From contig CAYWMN010000155.1 in NCBI GenBank assembly GCA_964459065.1, forward strand, positions 1 to 8,865: 8,865 nucleotides of DNA, written 5' to 3'. The notes under the pieces are model-generated. The model ran no database searches. It was not told the DNA's origin and saw only the letters and a list, made by a program, of their open reading frames with translations. Positions 6,867-8,865 of the stretch are shown one piece after another. Made by a program: the position numbers and the translations under genes. Position 1 is the stretch's first letter. Each line of letters opens with the position of its first letter. This DNA comes from JAMCXS01 sp964459065 (lineage in GTDB: Bacteria > Acidobacteriota > Terriglobia > UBA7540).

Positions 6867-8865
6867 CTAGGGGCCGGTGTCGACGTTGATATCGATTACC
6901 CGATGTTGGAATCCTACGAAATGCCCGAAGTATGGCGACGCGATATTGTTATAAACGGCCAGAGGGTTCAGATTGTTGGTCGCGTTGTGGAAGCCGATTC
7001 CCCATCGCAACTTGCTGTGACCGAGGCCAAAGGGAAGGAAGCCCGGCAACGGCAGCACTTTCCAGACTTTGAAATCAAATGAGAAGAAAAGCGGAAACCG
7101 GTTGCTGTTGGGCTCGCCAACGTACTGTTGTAAATCGTTGATTCTTGACCATGGAAACCCTGTGTGAACGTCGACAATGGGGGCGAAAACGATCTTGAAG
7201 GGAAGATGAAATATTCCCCAGGAGATGAATCGGTCCGGGACATCGGCGTTAAGGCTTCCGTAAGCACTTGTCCGAATGATGGGTTGTTCAAAAGGGACAA
7301 ACACGCTGGCGACGGTATTCAAATCGCCGCGCGACCGGCTGCGGACGTAGGACGTGTTCAGCTCGTCGCCTTTCTGGTTGCGATAGCTCACCAGGGCTTC
7401 AAATTCATGATAACGCGCGACGCCGCGGTTGGAGAGCAGGAGCATGGCCTGCGTCGGTGATGTTTCCGGGTTGATGACAAAGTCGCGGTATGTACTGCTG
7501 CGAAGATAGCTTAGCTTAAGGGCAACGTGGCTGGTTAGTTGATGATCAAATTCAACGCTCCAGGTCAGATTATAGGGTGTTGCATCAAGGTCAGAGCAAT
7601 CGGGAACCATCCGAAGTCCCGTCGAAATCCTTGTGGCGCACCGGTTTTGGTAGGTAATGGAAGGACCCGTTGGATTGCCCGCAGAGTCAAACAGGGTAAC
7701 AACCTGAATGGGGTTGCTTTCAAAATCGCTTGCCAGCAAAGGCACCCGTGATTTGAAGACTCCGGCCCCCGCGCGCAGTATGCTCCGGCCACTGTGACCG
7801 GGCGAGTATACGAATCCCAAGCGGGGAGCGAAGGTGGCAGCCTGGCCAACTGCTTGCCCGTAATAGCGGAACCCAAGATCCAGCGCGGCGTTATCGCGAA
7901 CGCTCCAGTGGTCACCAATAAAGGCGGCGCCTTCGGCATTGCTTGTCGAAAGCGTTACGGGGTTCTGGGAGGTGGGAACTCCTCCGGGACCCAGGTAGTC
8001 AATTCGTTGGGCGACCGTGCCGTCCAATCGGGTGACCAACACGGGGTGCGACTGGCTGGTACCTGTGTAGGAACGGTAGATAAGGTCGCCTCCAATGTCA
8101 GTTGAATGCTTTCCCAGCAAATTCCACCGCGGGAGGCGATAAGTGATGTTGCCTTCTTCCTGGTCGCTGGCTCTCCTCCAGGTATTGAAATAGTTGCCCC
8201 CGTATCCGTTGGGAGTGATCAGCATCGACTCCGGCCCTTGACCGTGCGAGTCGGCATCAAATTTGGTGTATTTAAACAGGCTGGTCAGGATTCCGCCGGA
8301 AGAGAATTGGTAATTGTCATTCCCTTGAAGCGAAAAACCACGTTCTGAGTAATTCGACGAAGCAGGCTGTGGGACCAATGCACTAATGTTTGCGTACTCC
8401 TGTTTGCGCGGAAACAGATGAAAATTGAGAGAGACAATATGACGGGGCGAAGCGATGTACTGGAAGGTCGTGAATGAGTTATAGCCTTCCTTTTTGGTTT
8501 CATTGTGGGGCCAAGCCAGGCCTCGGATAGGGTCTTTAATAATGTCGTAGATGAAGGCCTCGGAGAAATTTAGATGGTTCTTCCAGAGGGGCCCTGTGAA
8601 ATCAAGCCGCGGCTCCCAGTCATTGACGCCGTCCAGATGACCGCCTCTGCCGCGGAATCCCGGGAAAAAATCATTCAGGTCCCATCCCCAGTCGGATGCA
8701 GGCGCCTTGGTATCAATGGTTGTAAGACCCCCGGAAAATCCGCCGTATTGGGCTTCAAAGGGCGCCTTGTAAACATTGAGAGATTGGATGGCATCGATGG
8801 AGAGGTCAATGTCATAGCTGCCGGTGATAGGATTCACGGCCTGCGCGCCGTCAACCAGGAGCATG
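6867..8865 (-). CDS. TonB-dependent receptor (Oar-like outer-membrane protein), N-terminus outside the window
   Basis: An outer-membrane beta-barrel with an internal plug that takes up ligands using TonB energy. At least 665 residues are visible, and the frame is open to the right edge, so the signal peptide, any carboxypeptidase-regulatory-like domain and the early plug are missing. Visible residues 1-55 are typical of the plug: LLVDG, NPITGSYD, IDAIQSLNVYKAPFEAQYGG and GGLTTIDTKAP. Long alternating beta-strand segments follow to the end, including FAPRLGFVYSPG (345-356), LRAGAGVFKSRVP (363-375) and a last part with RWGIGFHNATNNLNP. This pattern matches the large receptor family expanded in Acidobacteriota. 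Only two cysteines are visible (409 and 423), probably a loop disulfide. The protein ends in INVDTGP, without the terminal aromatic residue usual for outer-membrane barrels. The GT39 gene lies 72 bases downstream and may be co-transcribed. The ligand cannot be told from the sequence. Confidence 0.9.
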   Translation of the reverse strand, partial: MLLVDGAQAVNPITGSYDIDLSIDAIQSLNVYKAPFEAQYGGFSGGLTTIDTKAPASDWGWDLNDFFPGFRGRGGHLDGVNDWEPRLDFTGPLWKNHLNFSEAFIYDIIKDPIRGLAWPHNETKKEGYNSFTTFQYIASPRHIVSLNFHLFPRKQEYANISALVPQPASSNYSERGFSLQGNDNYQFSSGGILTSLFKYTKFDADSHGQGPESMLITPNGYGGNYFNTWRRASDQEEGNITYRLPRWNLLGKHSTDIGGDLIYRSYTGTSQSHPVLVTRLDGTVAQRIDYLGPGGVPTSQNPVTLSTSNAEGAAFIGDHWSVRDNAALDLGFRYYGQAVGQAATFAPRLGFVYSPGHSGRSILRAGAGVFKSRVPLLASDFESNPIQVVTLFDSAGNPTGPSITYQNRCATRISTGLRMVPDCSDLDATPYNLTWSVEFDHQLTSHVALKLSYLRSSTYRDFVINPETSPTQAMLLLSNRGVARYHEFEALVSYRNQKGDELNTSYVRSRSRGDLNTVASVFVPFEQPIIRTSAYGSLNADVPDRFISWGIFHLPFKIVFAPIVDVHTGFPWSRINDLQQYVGEPNSNRFPLFFSFDFKVWKVLPLPGFLPFGLGHSKLRWGIGFHNATNNLNPLAVYNNIASPYFGHFVGFQHRVIDINVDTGP

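Noticed and set aside
7164..8348. Plus-strand open frames opposite the TonB-dependent receptor
   Set aside because: The receptor frame is continuous with recognisable plug and barrel patterns; the opposite frames are short, unrelated to any family I know and not arranged as genes.

Overview
The window looks like a chromosomal segment from an Acidobacteriota bacterium, probably a soil or peat lineage. The grounds are the moderately high GC coding style, a large Oar-type TonB-dependent receptor of the kind that is expanded in that phylum, a secreted DUF2911 protein, and the ileS-lspA-rluD gene order. This assignment rests on gene families and is an inference; there is no rRNA gene here to confirm it.

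Left part, plus strand (1-2727): a housekeeping block made of the 3' end of ileS (isoleucyl-tRNA synthetase, cut by the window edge), lspA (lipoprotein signal peptidase) and an RluD-type 23S rRNA pseudouridine synthase. lspA and rluD are only 18 bases apart (or 3 if a TTG start is used), so they are probably co-transcribed. A 148-bp gap then leads to a small exported DUF2911 protein (2876-3403) with a strong ribosome binding site.

Middle (3404-4961): a 343-bp stretch without a convincing gene, holding a 9-bp tandem repeat and a hairpin-forming inverted repeat, precedes a membrane-anchored GT21-like glycosyltransferase. It matches the ceramide glucosyltransferase / HpnI family, which adds an N-acetylglucosamine to bacteriohopanetetrol. 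No other hopanoid gene is visible.

Right part, minus strand (4971-8865): a polytopic ArnT/PMT-like GT39 glycosyltransferase lies downstream of a large TonB-dependent receptor that runs off the right edge. These two point in the same direction and may form an operon. The GT39 gene meets the GT21-like gene tail to tail with only 9 bases between the stop codons.

The common theme is the cell envelope: lipoprotein maturation, an exported protein, two lipid- or polyprenol-linked sugar transferases and an outer-membrane receptor, beside translation genes. Every substantial reading frame can be assigned to a known family. I did not find evidence of a mobile element, CRISPR array, defence system or clearly new system; the points most worth a second look are the substrate of the lone HpnI-like enzyme and the GT39/receptor pairing.
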